NCBI RefSeq assembly: GCF_002245535.1
Contig: NZ_NKCN01000001.1
Location: 1 to 64,000 of the forward strand
Origin: Mycobacterium lehmannii
GTDB lineage: Bacteria > Actinomycetota > Actinomycetes > Mycobacteriales > Mycobacteriaceae
DNA: 64,000 nt
Reading direction: 5' to 3'
Part shown: positions 1-9,368 of the stretch, one piece after another
Layout of the letters: each line of letters opens with the position of its first letter
How positions within the stretch are numbered: position 1 is the stretch's first letter
Made by a program: the position numbers and the translations under genes
The notes under the pieces: generated by a model
What the model was told of the DNA's origin: nothing
Database searches by the model: none
What the model saw: only the letters and a program-made list of their open reading frames with translations

Positions 1-235
1 CAACGACAACGACACGACCACTACCAATGTCGATGGCAACCAGACCAATGTCGGCGATATCGACGGCAGTGTGTCCGGTGGGATCTCGGGCGGGTCGAGC
101 ATCGAGGACAACTCGGTGGACAACTCGGTGGACAATTCGGTCGACAACTCCGGACAGGACAACTCGACGGACAACTCCGGTCAGGTCAACACCGATGTCG
201 ATGTGGACACCACCGTCGACACCGGCCTGTTCTGA
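1..235 (+). CDS. C-terminal fragment of an Asn/Asp/Ser-rich repeat protein
   Basis: Only the last 77 codons are in the window; the reading frame is open from base 2 to a TGA at 233-235. The visible part is extremely rich in Asn, Asp, Ser, Thr and Gly, with near-tandem DNSV repeats around 109-180 (four successive DNS units, then DNSGQ units). There is no transmembrane segment or catalytic motif. Low-complexity tails like this occur in mycobacterial IniB-domain proteins, which is only a suggestion because the N-terminal domain lies outside the window. A perfect hairpin follows the stop. Function unknown. Confidence 0.7.
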   Translation, partial: NDNDTTTTNVDGNQTNVGDIDGSVSGGISGGSSIEDNSVDNSVDNSVDNSGQDNSTDNSGQVNTDVDVDTTVDTGLF

Positions 236-253
236 GCCCGACCGTACAACGCC

Positions 254-286
254 ACTGGCGGGGATCAATCCACGATCCCCGCCAGT
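254..286. terminator. Hairpin between convergent genes
   Basis: A perfect 13-bp stem (254-266 with 274-286) encloses a 7-nt loop between the stop of the repeat protein and the stop of the leftward glycosyltransferase. There is no U-run on either side, so it would be a mycobacterial-type tailless terminator serving both strands. Function is inferred from position and structure. Confidence 0.6.
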
Positions 287-298
287 CGCCACGTCTGA

Positions 299-1540
299 TC
301 AGCGGCCGGGCAGTGCGTGTTCGATGATGGGTCGGCGCCGATGTGGTTCGCGCTCACGACGTTTGGCGGCCAGGTACACCTGGGCGGTTTCGTCTGCGAT
401 CGCGTGCCATTCGAACTGCGAGGTGAGCCGCTCGCGCGCGGCGATCGCGCGTTGTTGGGCGGCGTGCGGGTCGTCGAGAACCGAGCGGACAGCCGCCGCC
501 AGGCGCGCGGTATCGCGTGGCGGAAAGGACATTCCGGTTTCACCGTCGATGACCGCCTCGCCCAACCCTCCGACGTTCGAGGTCACCAAGGGGATTCCGG
601 TCGCCGCAGCTTCTAGAGCGACGATGCCGAACGGCTCGTAGTGGCTGGGCAATACGGCTGCGTCGGCGGTGTGCAGCAGGTTCACCAACGCGTCGTGGTC
701 GAGGTGTCCGGCGAACGCGGTCGCCTTGAGCACCTTGTGCTTTCGCGCCTGATCGATGAGCCAATCGAGCTGGGTGCCCTCGCCGGCGATCGTCAGCGTG
801 GTACCGGGGTGGGTGCGCCTGATTCGGGGTAGCGCGGCGATTGCGTCGTGGATGCCTTTCTCGTACTCCAGCCGACCGAGATACAGCAATCGGGCAGGTC
901 CGGTCCGGGGCTTGCGTTGAGCGAATGGCCAGCGACCACAGTCGATTCCGTTGCGGATGACATACGACTCGGCCAGGCCCGGCCCGAAGAGCTCCGAGAC
1001 CTCATCGCGCATCGAGGCCGAACAGGTGATCAGCGAATCGGATTCGCGCACCAACCACGATTCCACCGCGTGGACCTGTCTGCTGATGCGGCCCGACACC
1101 CATCCGGAGTGTCTGCCGGCCTCGGTGGCGTGGATCGTGGATACCAGTGGCGCATCGTAAAATTCGGCCAGGGCGATCGCGGGATGTGCGACCAGCCAGT
1201 CGTGTGCGTGTACGACGTCGGGGCGCCAAGGGCGACCGCGTCGCGACTTCAGCATCAAACCGGTGCGGACCATCGCGTGGCCCATCGCCAACGTCCAGGC
1301 CATCATGTCCGTGCCGAAATCGAACTCGTGCGGATCGTGCGCCGCCGCGACCACGCGCACACCTTCGGCGATCTCGTCGGTGGTCGGATGCGTGCTCGGG
1401 TCGGTGTTCGACGGTCGCCGGCTCAGCACGACGACCTCGTGGCCGGCTTCAGCTAGCGCGGTGGCGAGATGATGAACGTGCCTCCCGAGTCCGCCGACCA
1501 CGACCGGCGGGTACTCCCACGACACCATGAGGATCTTCAC
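299..1540 (-). CDS. GT4-family alpha-glucosyltransferase (Rv3032-like)
   Basis: A 413-residue GT-B glycosyltransferase. The N-terminus reads SWEYPPVVVGGLGRH, the nucleotide-sugar glycine loop of glycogen-synthase-like GT4 enzymes, and the C-terminal half has the EPFGIVALE (E-x7-E) donor-binding motif. The M. tuberculosis counterpart Rv3032 is an alpha-1,4-glucosyltransferase for methylglucose lipopolysaccharide and glucan synthesis. The GTG at 1540 is chosen because it is preceded by AGGAG at about 9 nt and begins VKILMVSWEYPP; longer versions would run into the upstream gene. It is the last gene of a leftward cluster with a GH57 enzyme and a methyltransferase, which fits polysaccharide assembly in the cytoplasm. 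Confidence 0.9.
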   Translation of the reverse strand: MKILMVSWEYPPVVVGGLGRHVHHLATALAEAGHEVVVLSRRPSNTDPSTHPTTDEIAEGVRVVAAAHDPHEFDFGTDMMAWTLAMGHAMVRTGLMLKSRRGRPWRPDVVHAHDWLVAHPAIALAEFYDAPLVSTIHATEAGRHSGWVSGRISRQVHAVESWLVRESDSLITCSASMRDEVSELFGPGLAESYVIRNGIDCGRWPFAQRKPRTGPARLLYLGRLEYEKGIHDAIAALPRIRRTHPGTTLTIAGEGTQLDWLIDQARKHKVLKATAFAGHLDHDALVNLLHTADAAVLPSHYEPFGIVALEAAATGIPLVTSNVGGLGEAVIDGETGMSFPPRDTARLAAAVRSVLDDPHAAQQRAIAARERLTSQFEWHAIADETAQVYLAAKRREREPHRRRPIIEHALPGR

Positions 1541-1640
1541 GGTCGCTGACTCCTGTGCGAGTGACCGGAAAATGTACACGCGGAGCGGCGTGTCGGTGTG
1601 CAGACACGGTCGCTCGCGGAAGTGAAGGCTGGGGGTGGGG

Positions 1641-3221
1641 TCATCGCGGTAACCGCCGGGCGTCCAGCGCGCCGAACAGGCCGTCGGCGCGGTTCCAACC
1701 GGCGGCGAGGCGCTGTGCATGCTCACGGCGACCGGACGCCACGGCGTCGGCGATCTCGCGGGTGGCGTGGGCGTGCAGGTGCGCACGGTAGCGGGCATAG
1801 TCGGCCGCGGAGTCCTTGCTGACCATGAACGGCCAGTCGCTCGACACGGTCAGCAGCGTCTCGCGCAGGATCTGGTCGGCGACAAAGTTGCGTGCAGGCG
1901 CAGCGTCGGTCTCGCCGAGCGCCTTGTCGATGGTCGCCAGCGCGGTGTCGACGACCTCGGTGTTCAACTGGACCAGGTCGGCGACCTGCTCACCGGCCCA
2001 CACCTGCCAGTCCTTGCCGGAACCCCATGAGCTGGGCGGCAATTCGACAGGCGAGCCGACGAAACCGTCGGCCTTGGCGTCGCTCAGCGTGCCGACGCGC
2101 ACACCGGCCTCGGGCAGCGCGCGCAGCACCCGCTCGAGCCACACGGGGCCCTCGTACCACCAGTGGCCGAACAACTCGGTGTCGAATGCGGCGATGACGT
2201 GTGCGGGGCGCCCGATGCGTTCGCTCTCGTCGCATAGTCGCTGCCGGACCACCGCGACGAAATCGGCGACATGGGCGTCGATCGCTCGGTCGGCGCGCTC
2301 CGGGTCGTACGGCGCCTTGGCCTCCGACGGCACATTGCGGCCCGTCACCCGGGCCGGCTTGAGTCCGGTCGTGTGGTCGTAGGTGTGGAAGTCGCGGTAG
2401 GCGGCGTGCCCGGGGTAGCCGGACTTCGGCGACCACACTCGATAGCTGACGTGCAGGTCCCGGCCGAATGCCACCACGTCGGAGGATCCGACCGGACGGC
2501 CGAGCGCGGTGTCGCCGTGCAGGGACGGGCCGTCGACCATGAAGTGGCCGACACCGGCTGCGGCGTAGTCGGTTTCCATGCCGGGCGCGTAGGCGCATTC
2601 CGGGGCCCAGATGCCGACGGGTGTGTGCGCGAACCGCAGGCGGGCATCGGCGAGCCCCTCGTGCAGCGCGAATTCCCGCAGCCTCGGGTTGAGCAGCGGC
2701 TGGAACGGATGCGCGAGCGGACCGCCGAGCAGTTCGATGGTTTCGGCGTCGATCACCTCGCGCAGCAAGGGGCTGCCGCCGTGCGCCCACAGCGTGGCGA
2801 AGTCCTCGATGGCCTGCTCGGCCTCGGCGTGCTCGCGAACACCGAACTGGCGCAACGGATCACCGAGAGTGGTCGCCTCGAGCGCGCGCAGCTGCCAGTT
2901 CGCCAGCCAGTGGTGCATCCCGGTCAGGCAGTACGGGTCGTCGAGTTGTGCGGTGACCACCGGCGTCATGCCCAGCGTCAGCTGGTGGCGGCGGCCTTCG
3001 TCCGCCAACGTGCGCAGCACCCGCATCAGCGGGAGGTAGCACGCCGACCACGACTGGTAGAGCCATTCCTCGCCGACGGGCCAGCGGCCGTGATGAGCCA
3101 GCCAGGGCAGGTGGGTGTGGAGAACGAGCGTGAAGAGGCCCGGAGCCGGGTCGCCGGCGACATTGGACCGGGGAGCCGGGTCGCCGGCGACATTCAGCCC
3201 CGGGGGGTCGGCGGATGTCAC
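1641..3221 (-). CDS. GH57-family glucan branching enzyme-like protein (Rv3031-like)
   Basis: A 526-residue glycoside hydrolase family 57 protein. The start of the domain reads LVLHTHLPWL, a nucleophile-type motif WAPEC lies near the middle and FDTELFGHWW is the aspartate motif, both typical of GH57 alpha-1,4-glucan branching enzymes. The GTG at 3221 overlaps the TGA of the upstream methyltransferase (GTGA), giving translational coupling and, as I recall it, the same length as M. tuberculosis Rv3031. The first 26 residues contain a 10-residue direct repeat (NVAGDPAP twice). Together with the flanking glycosyltransferase and methyltransferase it probably branches or trims methylglucose lipopolysaccharide or glycogen-like chains. 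Confidence 0.88.
   Translation of the reverse strand: MTSADPPGLNVAGDPAPRSNVAGDPAPGLFTLVLHTHLPWLAHHGRWPVGEEWLYQSWSACYLPLMRVLRTLADEGRRHQLTLGMTPVVTAQLDDPYCLTGMHHWLANWQLRALEATTLGDPLRQFGVREHAEAEQAIEDFATLWAHGGSPLLREVIDAETIELLGGPLAHPFQPLLNPRLREFALHEGLADARLRFAHTPVGIWAPECAYAPGMETDYAAAGVGHFMVDGPSLHGDTALGRPVGSSDVVAFGRDLHVSYRVWSPKSGYPGHAAYRDFHTYDHTTGLKPARVTGRNVPSEAKAPYDPERADRAIDAHVADFVAVVRQRLCDESERIGRPAHVIAAFDTELFGHWWYEGPVWLERVLRALPEAGVRVGTLSDAKADGFVGSPVELPPSSWGSGKDWQVWAGEQVADLVQLNTEVVDTALATIDKALGETDAAPARNFVADQILRETLLTVSSDWPFMVSKDSAADYARYRAHLHAHATREIADAVASGRREHAQRLAAGWNRADGLFGALDARRLPR
3143..3194 (-). repeat. 22-bp direct repeat, period 30, at the start of the GH57 gene
   Basis: Bases 3143-3164 and 3173-3194 are identical 22-mers 30 bp apart. 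In the GH57 reading frame they encode two copies of NVAGDPAP. The repeat is in frame, so copy-number change would alter only a short N-terminal extension. Confidence 0.85.
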
Positions 3222-3988
3222 GGCCGCACCGCGATCGCGACCAGATCGAGGCTGTCGTCGATGTTCCGATCGCGCGCGTCGACCAAATCGAAGTCGTCGC
3301 TGCGCACGGAGGCCACGTCGGCGAGCAGATCCTCGGGCCACGGCGCATCGGCTATTGCCCGCGCGATCTGGGCGTCGATGATCGAGCCGCCGTGTCGGGC
3401 GTCGAGTTCGACGAGCCGCGGCCCGTGAAAGACCCCGTATACACCTTCGACCGCGAACCCTTCGGTGGTGAGCAGTTCGGTCAACTCGGCGGCGTTGAGT
3501 TCGCGGGTGTGGAACGGGTTGATCGGGGCGTCCCGACCGGGGGAGAACGTGATTCGGTTCGGCGTCGACATCAGCAGACGCCCGCCCGGCCGCAGCACAC
3601 GCAGGCATTCGCGCACGAATTGCCCCTGATCCCAGAGGTGTTCGATGACCTGGAAGTTCACAACGACATCGACCGAGCCGTCTGCGAGCGGCAACACGGC
3701 CAGGTTGCCGTGGCGCATGTCCACGCGCGGATACCGCGCACGCACGTGGGCGACCGCTGTCTCGTCGTAGTCCAGGCCGATCACGCACCGGGCGACGTCG
3801 GCGATCAGGTTGGCCCCGTAGCCCTCACCGCAACCGGCCTCGAGCACGTCGCGATCCGCACAGCGGTGGGCCGTCTGCTCGTAGACAACCTCGTGGCGGC
3901 GGAACCAGTAGTTCTCCTCCGCGAGTCCCGGAACCGTGCGTTCCCCGGTGAGGGGGAGGTCGGGTCCATCAGTAACAAAAGCGCTCAT
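3218..3988 (-). CDS. Class I SAM-dependent methyltransferase (Rv3030-like)
   Basis: A protein of about 256 residues with a Rossmann methyltransferase fold. Motif I reads VLEAGCGEGYGANLI, followed by the acidic GLDYDETAV strand and a VVNFQVIEHLWDQ post-motif. The ATG at 3988 begins MSAFVTDGPDLPLTGER just before the conserved domain; a GTG at 4033 would add 15 residues and cannot be excluded because neither start has a strong ribosome site. It is first in the leftward operon ahead of the GH57 and GT4 genes, so a role in methylating methylglucose polysaccharide is plausible. Position specificity cannot be read from the sequence. Confidence 0.85.
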   Translation of the reverse strand: MSAFVTDGPDLPLTGERTVPGLAEENYWFRRHEVVYEQTAHRCADRDVLEAGCGEGYGANLIADVARCVIGLDYDETAVAHVRARYPRVDMRHGNLAVLPLADGSVDVVVNFQVIEHLWDQGQFVRECLRVLRPGGRLLMSTPNRITFSPGRDAPINPFHTRELNAAELTELLTTEGFAVEGVYGVFHGPRLVELDARHGGSIIDAQIARAIADAPWPEDLLADVASVRSDDFDLVDARDRNIDDSLDLVAIAVRP

Positions 3989-4182
3989 TGGAAGGCAGGC
4001 TAACGTGAAACGGCCCACAGACGAATGGTTCACCCCCTACGTGCTGCTAGAACACGAACTTCGACCCGCTACAGTGTTCCTGCGAACCGCCACAAGTTAC
4101 CCGCGAGTAACATGGTGGTTGTTGCTCAAAGCGTGTTATGCGGGCCGATCATCGGTCCCTTCGAGGAGGACGAACCAGACTC

Positions 4183-4974
4183 ATGACGAACATCGTGGTC
4201 CTGATCAAACAGGTCCCTGACACCTGGTCGGAGCGCAAGCTCACCGACGGCGACTTCACTCTCGACCGCGAGGCGGCCGACGCGGTGCTCGACGAGATCA
4301 ACGAGCGCGCCGTAGAGGAAGCGCTGCTCATCAAGGAGAGGGAAGGTGGCGACAGCACTGTGACGGTGCTGACGGCCGGCCCCGAGCGCGCGACCGAGGC
4401 GATCCGCAAGGCGCTGTCGATGGGTGCCGACAAGGCCGTGCACCTCGTCGACGAGGGCATGCACGGCTCGGACATGGTCCAGACCGGTTGGGCCCTGGCA
4501 CGTGCGCTGGGGACCATCGAGGGCACCGAGCTGGTCATCGCCGGCAACGAGGCCACCGATGGCACCGGCGGCGCGGTCCCCGCGATCATCGCCGAGTACC
4601 TGGGCCTGCCGCAGCTGACGCATCTGCGCAAGGTGACCGTCGAGGACGGCAAGGTCAGCGGCGAGCGGGAGACCGACGACGGCGTGTTCTTCGTCGAGGC
4701 TCCGCTGCCCGCCGTGGTCAGCGTCAACGAGAAGATCAACGAGCCTCGCTTCCCGTCCTTCAAGGGCATCATGGCCGCCAAGAAGAAGGAAGTCACCAAG
4801 CTCACGCTCGCCGAGATCGGTGTCGAGGCCGATGAGGTCGGTCTCGCCAACGCCGGGTCCAAGGTGTTGTCGTCGACGCCGAAGCCGCCGAAGACCGCCG
4901 GCGAGAAGGTCACCGATGAAGGCGACGGCGGAACCAAGATCGCCGAGTACCTGGTCGCCCAGAAAATTATTTAG
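4183..4974 (+). CDS. etfB: Electron transfer flavoprotein beta subunit
   Basis: A 263-residue ETF beta subunit (FixA, Rv3029c-like). It opens TNIVVLIKQVPDTW and carries the adenine-nucleotide-binding region with ELVIAGNEATDGTGG around residues 110-125. The ATG at 4183 follows a GAGGAGGA ribosome site. With EtfA it forms the soluble heterodimer that takes electrons from acyl-CoA dehydrogenases and passes them to a membrane ETF dehydrogenase, supporting beta-oxidation. The gap to etfA is 45 bp, and both are probably transcribed from the roughly 190-bp region divergent from the methyltransferase gene. Confidence 0.97.
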   Translation: MTNIVVLIKQVPDTWSERKLTDGDFTLDREAADAVLDEINERAVEEALLIKEREGGDSTVTVLTAGPERATEAIRKALSMGADKAVHLVDEGMHGSDMVQTGWALARALGTIEGTELVIAGNEATDGTGGAVPAIIAEYLGLPQLTHLRKVTVEDGKVSGERETDDGVFFVEAPLPAVVSVNEKINEPRFPSFKGIMAAKKKEVTKLTLAEIGVEADEVGLANAGSKVLSSTPKPPKTAGEKVTDEGDGGTKIAEYLVAQKII

Positions 4975-5019
4975 GCCCCAGACCGAGACTGCGAAGAACA
5001 AGAGACGAGAGAAGAACTC

Positions 5020-5976
5020 ATGGCTGAAGTACTCGTGCTCGTTGAGCACGCCGAAGGTGCACTGAAGAAGGTCACCTCGGAGTTGATCACCGCGGCTCGC
5101 AAGCTCGGCGAGCCCTCGGCCGTCGTCGTCGGCGCGCCGGGTACCGCAGAACCGCTCACCGACGGCCTGAAGGCCGCGGGCGCGGCCAAGATCTACGTCG
5201 CCGAGTCCGAGGACGCGGAGAACTACCTGATCACCCCGCAGGTCGATGTGCTGGCATCACTGGTCGAGTCGGCCTCGCCCGCCGGTGTTCTGCTGTCGGC
5301 CAACGCCGACGGCAAGGAGATCGCCGGCCGGCTGGCCGCCCGCACCGGTTCCGGTGTGCTCACCGACGTCGTCGACGTCCAGGAGGGTGGCAAGGCCGTG
5401 CACTCGATCTTCGGTGGTGCATTCACCGTCGAGGCCGAGTCCACCGGTGAGGTTCCGGTCATCACCTTGCGCGCCGGATCCGTTGACGCCGAGCCCGCCG
5501 ACGGTGCGGGTGAGGTCGTCAACGTCGAGGTCCCCGGCCAGGCCGAGAACGCGACAAAGATCACCAAGCGCGAGCCCGCCGTCGCGGGTGACCGTCCGGA
5601 GCTCACCGAGGCGACGGTTGTCGTCTCGGGTGGCCGCGGTGTGGGCAGCGCGGAGAACTTCAACGTGGTCGAGGAGCTGGCGGACTCGCTCGGCGGCGCT
5701 GTCGGCGCGTCCCGTGCCGCCGTCGACTCCGGCTACTACCCGGGCCAGTTCCAGGTGGGCCAGACCGGTAAGACGGTGTCGCCGCAGCTGTACATCGCCC
5801 TGGGCATCTCCGGCGCGATCCAGCACCGCGCGGGCATGCAGACGTCCAAGACGATCATCGCGGTGAACAAGGACGAAGAGGCGCCGATCTTCGAGATCGC
5901 CGACCTCGGCATCGTCGGCGACCTGTTCAAGGTCACACCGCAGCTGACCGAGGCGGTCAAGGCTCGCAAGGGCTGA
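5020..5976 (+). CDS. etfA: Electron transfer flavoprotein alpha subunit
   Basis: A 318-residue ETF alpha subunit (FixB, Rv3028c-like). The C-terminal FAD-binding half is recognisable from [28 protein letters not shown] and [10 protein letters not shown]. It is the second gene of the etfBA operon. A purine-rich AGAGAAGAA ribosome site precedes the ATG, and a strong intrinsic terminator lies 15 bp after the stop. Confidence 0.97.
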   Translation: MAEVLVLVEHAEGALKKVTSELITAARKLGEPSAVVVGAPGTAEPLTDGLKAAGAAKIYVAESEDAENYLITPQVDVLASLVESASPAGVLLSANADGKEIAGRLAARTGSGVLTDVVDVQEGGKAVHSIFGGAFTVEAESTGEVPVITLRAGSVDAEPADGAGEVVNVEVPGQAENATKITKREPAVAGDRPELTEATVVVSGGRGVGSAENFNVVEELADSLGGAVGASRAAVDSGYYPGQFQVGQTGKTVSPQLYIALGISGAIQHRAGMQTSKTIIAVNKDEEAPIFEIADLGIVGDLFKVTPQLTEAVKARKG

Positions 5977-5990
5977 GTTTCCGCGCGACG

Positions 5991-6019
5991 GGCCCCCGGA
6001 CACTGTCCGGGGGCCTTTT
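5991..6019 (+). terminator. Rho-independent terminator after etfBA
   Basis: A perfect 11-bp GC-rich stem (5991-6001 with 6005-6015), a 3-nt loop and a TTTT tail at 6016-6019. It lies just after the etfA stop and so ends the etfBA transcript. Confidence 0.9.
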
Positions 6020-6143
6020 GCATGCCGTTCCGAGGGCGTACAAGGGTGAGCGCTCGGCGGTCTGGACTACGGACTTTCAAGGGCTCGATCGCCGCCACCC
6101 GAGTGCGAGTCTTTTCGTGACAGGCACGACGAAAGGTTCCGAG

Positions 6144-6887
6144 ATGAAGATCACCGTGTTCGGCGCGACCGGACTCATCGGCTCGAAGGTGGTATCGATC
6201 CTCACCGCGGACGGCCACGAGGTGGTCGCCGCGGCGCGCTCCACCGGTTTGGACGTGTTGACCGGCGTCGGGGTGGCCGAAGCGGTCGCCGGCGCGGATG
6301 TGGTGATCGACGTGACCAACTCGCCGTCGTTCGAGGACGACGCGGTCATGGACTTCTTCACGAGGTCGACGACGAACCTGGTGGGTGCCGCGACGGCCGC
6401 GCGGGTGGGTCACGTCGTGGCGCTGTCGATCGTCGGCGCCGACGGGCTTCCCGAAAGCGGTTATCTGCGTGCGAAGGTCGCGCAAGAACGCATCATCAAA
6501 GACTCCGGACTGCCGTTCAGCATCGTGCGCGCCACGCAGTTCCACGAATTCGCCGAGGCGATCACCGAATCGCTGAGCGGCAACGGCGAAGTGCGGGCGC
6601 CCGACGCGCTGATCCAGCCGATCGCAGCCGATGAGGTCGCCGCCGAGGTGGCCCGGACAGCCGTGGCGGCCCCGAGCAACGGTCACGTCGATATCGGCGG
6701 GCCCGACAAGATGCCGTTCGCCCAGCTCGCGGGTGCGGTGCTGGCCGCACGCGGCGACGAGCGGCCGGTCGTTGTCACCACCGAGGCGACGTACTTCGGC
6801 ACTCCGCTCGACGAGCAGAGCCTGGTCACCGGCGACGGCGCCGTCATCGCCGCGACGCGCTTCACGGATTGGCTGGCACGACGATGA
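6144..6887 (+). CDS. NAD(P)-binding SDR-like oxidoreductase (NmrA/YbjT type)
   Basis: A 247-residue atypical short-chain dehydrogenase. The N-terminus [16 protein letters not shown] is a textbook Rossmann glycine loop, followed by [13 protein letters not shown] and [17 protein letters not shown], which place it with NmrA/YbjT-like proteins that lack a clear catalytic tetrad. The ATG at 6144 has GAAAGG upstream; an open frame back to 6018 lies across the terminator region and is not used. The stop overlaps the start of the nitroreductase gene (ATGA), so the two form a small redox operon. The substrate is unknown. Confidence 0.88.
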   Translation: MKITVFGATGLIGSKVVSILTADGHEVVAAARSTGLDVLTGVGVAEAVAGADVVIDVTNSPSFEDDAVMDFFTRSTTNLVGAATAARVGHVVALSIVGADGLPESGYLRAKVAQERIIKDSGLPFSIVRATQFHEFAEAITESLSGNGEVRAPDALIQPIAADEVAAEVARTAVAAPSNGHVDIGGPDKMPFAQLAGAVLAARGDERPVVVTTEATYFGTPLDEQSLVTGDGAVIAATRFTDWLARR

Positions 6888-7555
6888 CCTCCGCGGCGCC
6901 CGAGAACGACCTGGACCGGGTTGTTCGCGAGCGGCACTGCACACGCAAGTTCCTGCCCGACAAGCCCGTACCGCGCGTACTGCTCGACGAGGCGCTGGAA
7001 CTGGCGATGCGTGCACCATCGAACTCCAATATCCAACCCTGGCGGCTGTTCTTGGCCACCGGCGCGCGCCGCGACCAACTCGTCGAAGCACTGCTGCACC
7101 GCGCGTCCGCCGGTTTTCCCGCGACCATGGGGATTCCGGAGAGCTTCGCACCGCTGCGGCAGGAGTTGGGCGCGTTGGTCTACGGCTCGATGGGTGTGGC
7201 CCGTCACGACGCCGAGGGGAGACGTCGCGCACAGCTGCGCAACTTCGAGTTCTTCGGTGCCCCGGTGGCGGGAGTGGTCTGCATGCACCGCGATCTCGGA
7301 CACGCCGACAGCCTCGCGGTCGGGATGTTCCTGCAGACGCTGGTGCTTGCGCTGACCGAACGCGGTCTCGACACGTGCGTGCAGGTTTCGGTTGCACACT
7401 TCCCGGATGTGCTGCGCGAACAGCTGGACATCCCCGCCGAACTGCGGGTGTTGTGCGGACTCGCGATCGGGTACGCCGACCCGTACTTCCCGGCCAACCA
7501 CGTGCGCACACCCCGCAACTCGGTATCCGACAACGTCGTGCTGCTCGGCGGCTGA
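6884..7555 (+). CDS. Nitroreductase family protein
   Basis: A 223-residue FMN-dependent nitroreductase fold. [14 protein letters not shown] and [14 protein letters not shown] near the N-terminus form the FMN phosphate-binding region; the C-terminal GLAIGYADP and the [14 protein letters not shown] tail are also typical. The ATG at 6884 overlaps the preceding stop by 4 nt. It probably reduces nitro or quinone compounds with NAD(P)H; the physiological substrate cannot be told from sequence. Confidence 0.9.
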   Translation: MTSAAPENDLDRVVRERHCTRKFLPDKPVPRVLLDEALELAMRAPSNSNIQPWRLFLATGARRDQLVEALLHRASAGFPATMGIPESFAPLRQELGALVYGSMGVARHDAEGRRRAQLRNFEFFGAPVAGVVCMHRDLGHADSLAVGMFLQTLVLALTERGLDTCVQVSVAHFPDVLREQLDIPAELRVLCGLAIGYADPYFPANHVRTPRNSVSDNVVLLGG

Positions 7556-7645
7556 CATTTCGCCGGGGCAATTCGTCACCTGGCGCTCATCGACACGTCA
7601 CGCCTGCGATGCCGCCCGGAGATGCGGCTGAGCGACCGTGCAGCC

Positions 7646-8497
7646 ATGAGCACTGCTTCTGTACTCATCGCCCCCGAGGAGATCGACCGAGGCCGGACCG
7701 GGTCCGCAGGTCCCGCGCCGCGCTATACCCTGCTGCTGACGACGGACGCCACGCTCATCGAAGCGGCGCAGCGGCTGCGCCACGAGGTGTTCACCGCCGA
7801 GCCCGGATTCGCGCTGACCGGTTCCGCCGACGGCCTGGACGCCGACCGCTTCGACGAGCATTGCGACCACCTGCTGGTACGCGAGGACGTCACCGGCGAA
7901 ATCGTCGGCTGTTATCGAATGCTGCCACCAGCCGGTGCCGTTGCCGCCGGAAGCCTCTACAGCGCAATCGAATTCGACGTGCGTGCGCTCGATCCGCTGC
8001 GGCCGGGCCTGGTCGAGATGGGCCGGGCTGTGGTGCGATCGGATCACCGTAGCGGAGCCGTCGTGCTGCTGATGTGGGCCGGGATTCTGGCGTACCTCGA
8101 CCGCTGCGGGTACGACTACGTCACCGGCTGCGTGTCGGTGCCCGTCCACGGCCCCGACGGTTACCCGCCGGGCGCACAGATCCGCGAAGTCCGCGACTTC
8201 GTGCGTCGCTGCCACGCCGCACCGGCGCTCTACACCGTGCATCCGTACCGGCCGGTGACTGTCGGCGGCAAGGGCCTCGACGACATCGAGCCGCCGGAGA
8301 GGCTCGCCGTACCACCATTGATGCGCGGCTACCTGCGGCTCGGCGCGCAGGTGTGCGGCGAACCCGCTCACGATCCTGATTTCGGCGTCGGGGACTTCCC
8401 GGTGTTGCTCGACAAACGCCGGGCCGACACGCGCTACCTGCGCAGGCTGCGGTCCGTCGCGGCCGCCGCCACCCTGGCCGGCGGGATCGCGCCGTGA
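7646..8497 (+). CDS. GNAT-fold N-acyltransferase, OlsB-like (Rv3027c-like)
   Basis: A protein of about 283 residues in the hemolysin/ornithine-ACP N-acyltransferase family: RLRHEVFTAEPGFAL, DRFDEHCDHLLV, EIVGCYRMLPP and LVEMGRAVVRSDHRSGAVVLLMWAG are the acyl-carrier-binding GNAT core. In OlsB enzymes this step links a 3-hydroxyacyl chain to the alpha-amino group of ornithine. The start is uncertain: ATG 7646 (STASVL) or ATG 7622, which has CGGAG almost against it. The stop overlaps the next gene, an O-acyltransferase, by 4 nt (GTGA), as expected for an ornithine lipid pair. Confidence 0.85.
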   Translation: MSTASVLIAPEEIDRGRTGSAGPAPRYTLLLTTDATLIEAAQRLRHEVFTAEPGFALTGSADGLDADRFDEHCDHLLVREDVTGEIVGCYRMLPPAGAVAAGSLYSAIEFDVRALDPLRPGLVEMGRAVVRSDHRSGAVVLLMWAGILAYLDRCGYDYVTGCVSVPVHGPDGYPPGAQIREVRDFVRRCHAAPALYTVHPYRPVTVGGKGLDDIEPPERLAVPPLMRGYLRLGAQVCGEPAHDPDFGVGDFPVLLDKRRADTRYLRRLRSVAAAATLAGGIAP

Positions 8498-9324
8498 GCA
8501 CCCTCGGCGCCTGGGTGCCGAAGGCGTCGTGCGATGCGAGTTGCGTCGGCGCTGGCGCCGCGCGGTCCGGACGACGGGTGATCGTGACCTGCCGTGCCGC
8601 GGTACGGGTCACCTCGGCCCTGCTGCTCCTGCCGCTGGCGCCGATGCTGGTCCTCCCCGCCCCCGGACGATCCCATCTGCAGCGCGGCTACTGCCGGTTG
8701 CTTCTGTACTGCCTGGGTGTGCGCACCAAGGTGTCCGGGGGCCCGATCCGCAACCTGAGCGGCGTTCTGGTGGTCAGCGGCCACATTTCCTGGGTGGACG
8801 TCTTCGTGGTCGGCTCGGTGCTGCCAGGCCGGTTCGTCGCCAAGTCCGAGCTCGTCAGCTGGCGGGGCCTCGGACTGCTGGCCCGGCTGCTGAAGGTGAT
8901 CCCGATCGAGCGGTCGAACCTGCGGCGCCTGCCCGACGTGGTGGGCGCCGTCACCCGCAATCTGAGCGCGGGCCGTACCGTGATCGCCTTTCCGGAGGGC
9001 ACCACCTACTGCGGACTGGCGTACGGCCGCTTTCGCCCCGCCATGTTCCAGGCCGCCATCGATGCCGGCAGACCGGTCCAGCCGTTGCGTCTGGCGTACC
9101 ACCACCCCGACGGCACCACCTCCACCGTCGCTGCCTATGTGGGCGATGACACACTGCTCGACTCGATCCGGCGACTGGTCACGACGAGGCGCACGGTCGC
9201 GCGGGTGCACGTCGAGTCGCTGCAGCTACCCGGAACCGACCGCCGCGACCTGGCCAATCGCTGTGAGACGGCGGTGCGGGGCGACACAACCAAACACACG
9301 TCCGGTCACGCGCTCGTGGCCTGA
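8494..9324 (+). CDS. 1-acyl-glycerol-3-phosphate/lyso-ornithine lipid O-acyltransferase, OlsA-like (Rv3026c-like)
   Basis: A 276-residue PlsC-family acyltransferase. The catalytic H-x4-D motif is HISWVD at about residues 96-101, and FPEGTT at about 168 is the acyl-acceptor phosphate motif. A hydrophobic helix ([12 protein letters not shown]) near residues 40-55 anchors it to the membrane. The GTG start overlaps the stop of the OlsB-like gene, so the two are translated together. The pair predicts ornithine lipid synthesis; plain phosphatidic acid synthesis is the alternative for this enzyme alone. Confidence 0.88.
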   Translation: MSTLGAWVPKASCDASCVGAGAARSGRRVIVTCRAAVRVTSALLLLPLAPMLVLPAPGRSHLQRGYCRLLLYCLGVRTKVSGGPIRNLSGVLVVSGHISWVDVFVVGSVLPGRFVAKSELVSWRGLGLLARLLKVIPIERSNLRRLPDVVGAVTRNLSAGRTVIAFPEGTTYCGLAYGRFRPAMFQAAIDAGRPVQPLRLAYHHPDGTTSTVAAYVGDDTLLDSIRRLVTTRRTVARVHVESLQLPGTDRRDLANRCETAVRGDTTKHTSGHALVA

Positions 9325-9368
9325 GCGGATCGGAAGAGCCCCGGCTCGACGGCTATTCTGGACTGGTT

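Noticed and set aside
1541..1798. N-terminal extension of the GT4 gene to 1798
   Set aside because: Overlaps the GH57 gene by 158 bp and precedes a GTG with a good AGGAG; the added residues have no homology-like character.
4126..5049. 307-codon open frame antisense to etfB
   Set aside because: Runs through the etfB ribosome site and promoter; Leu/Asp/Gly-rich shadow.
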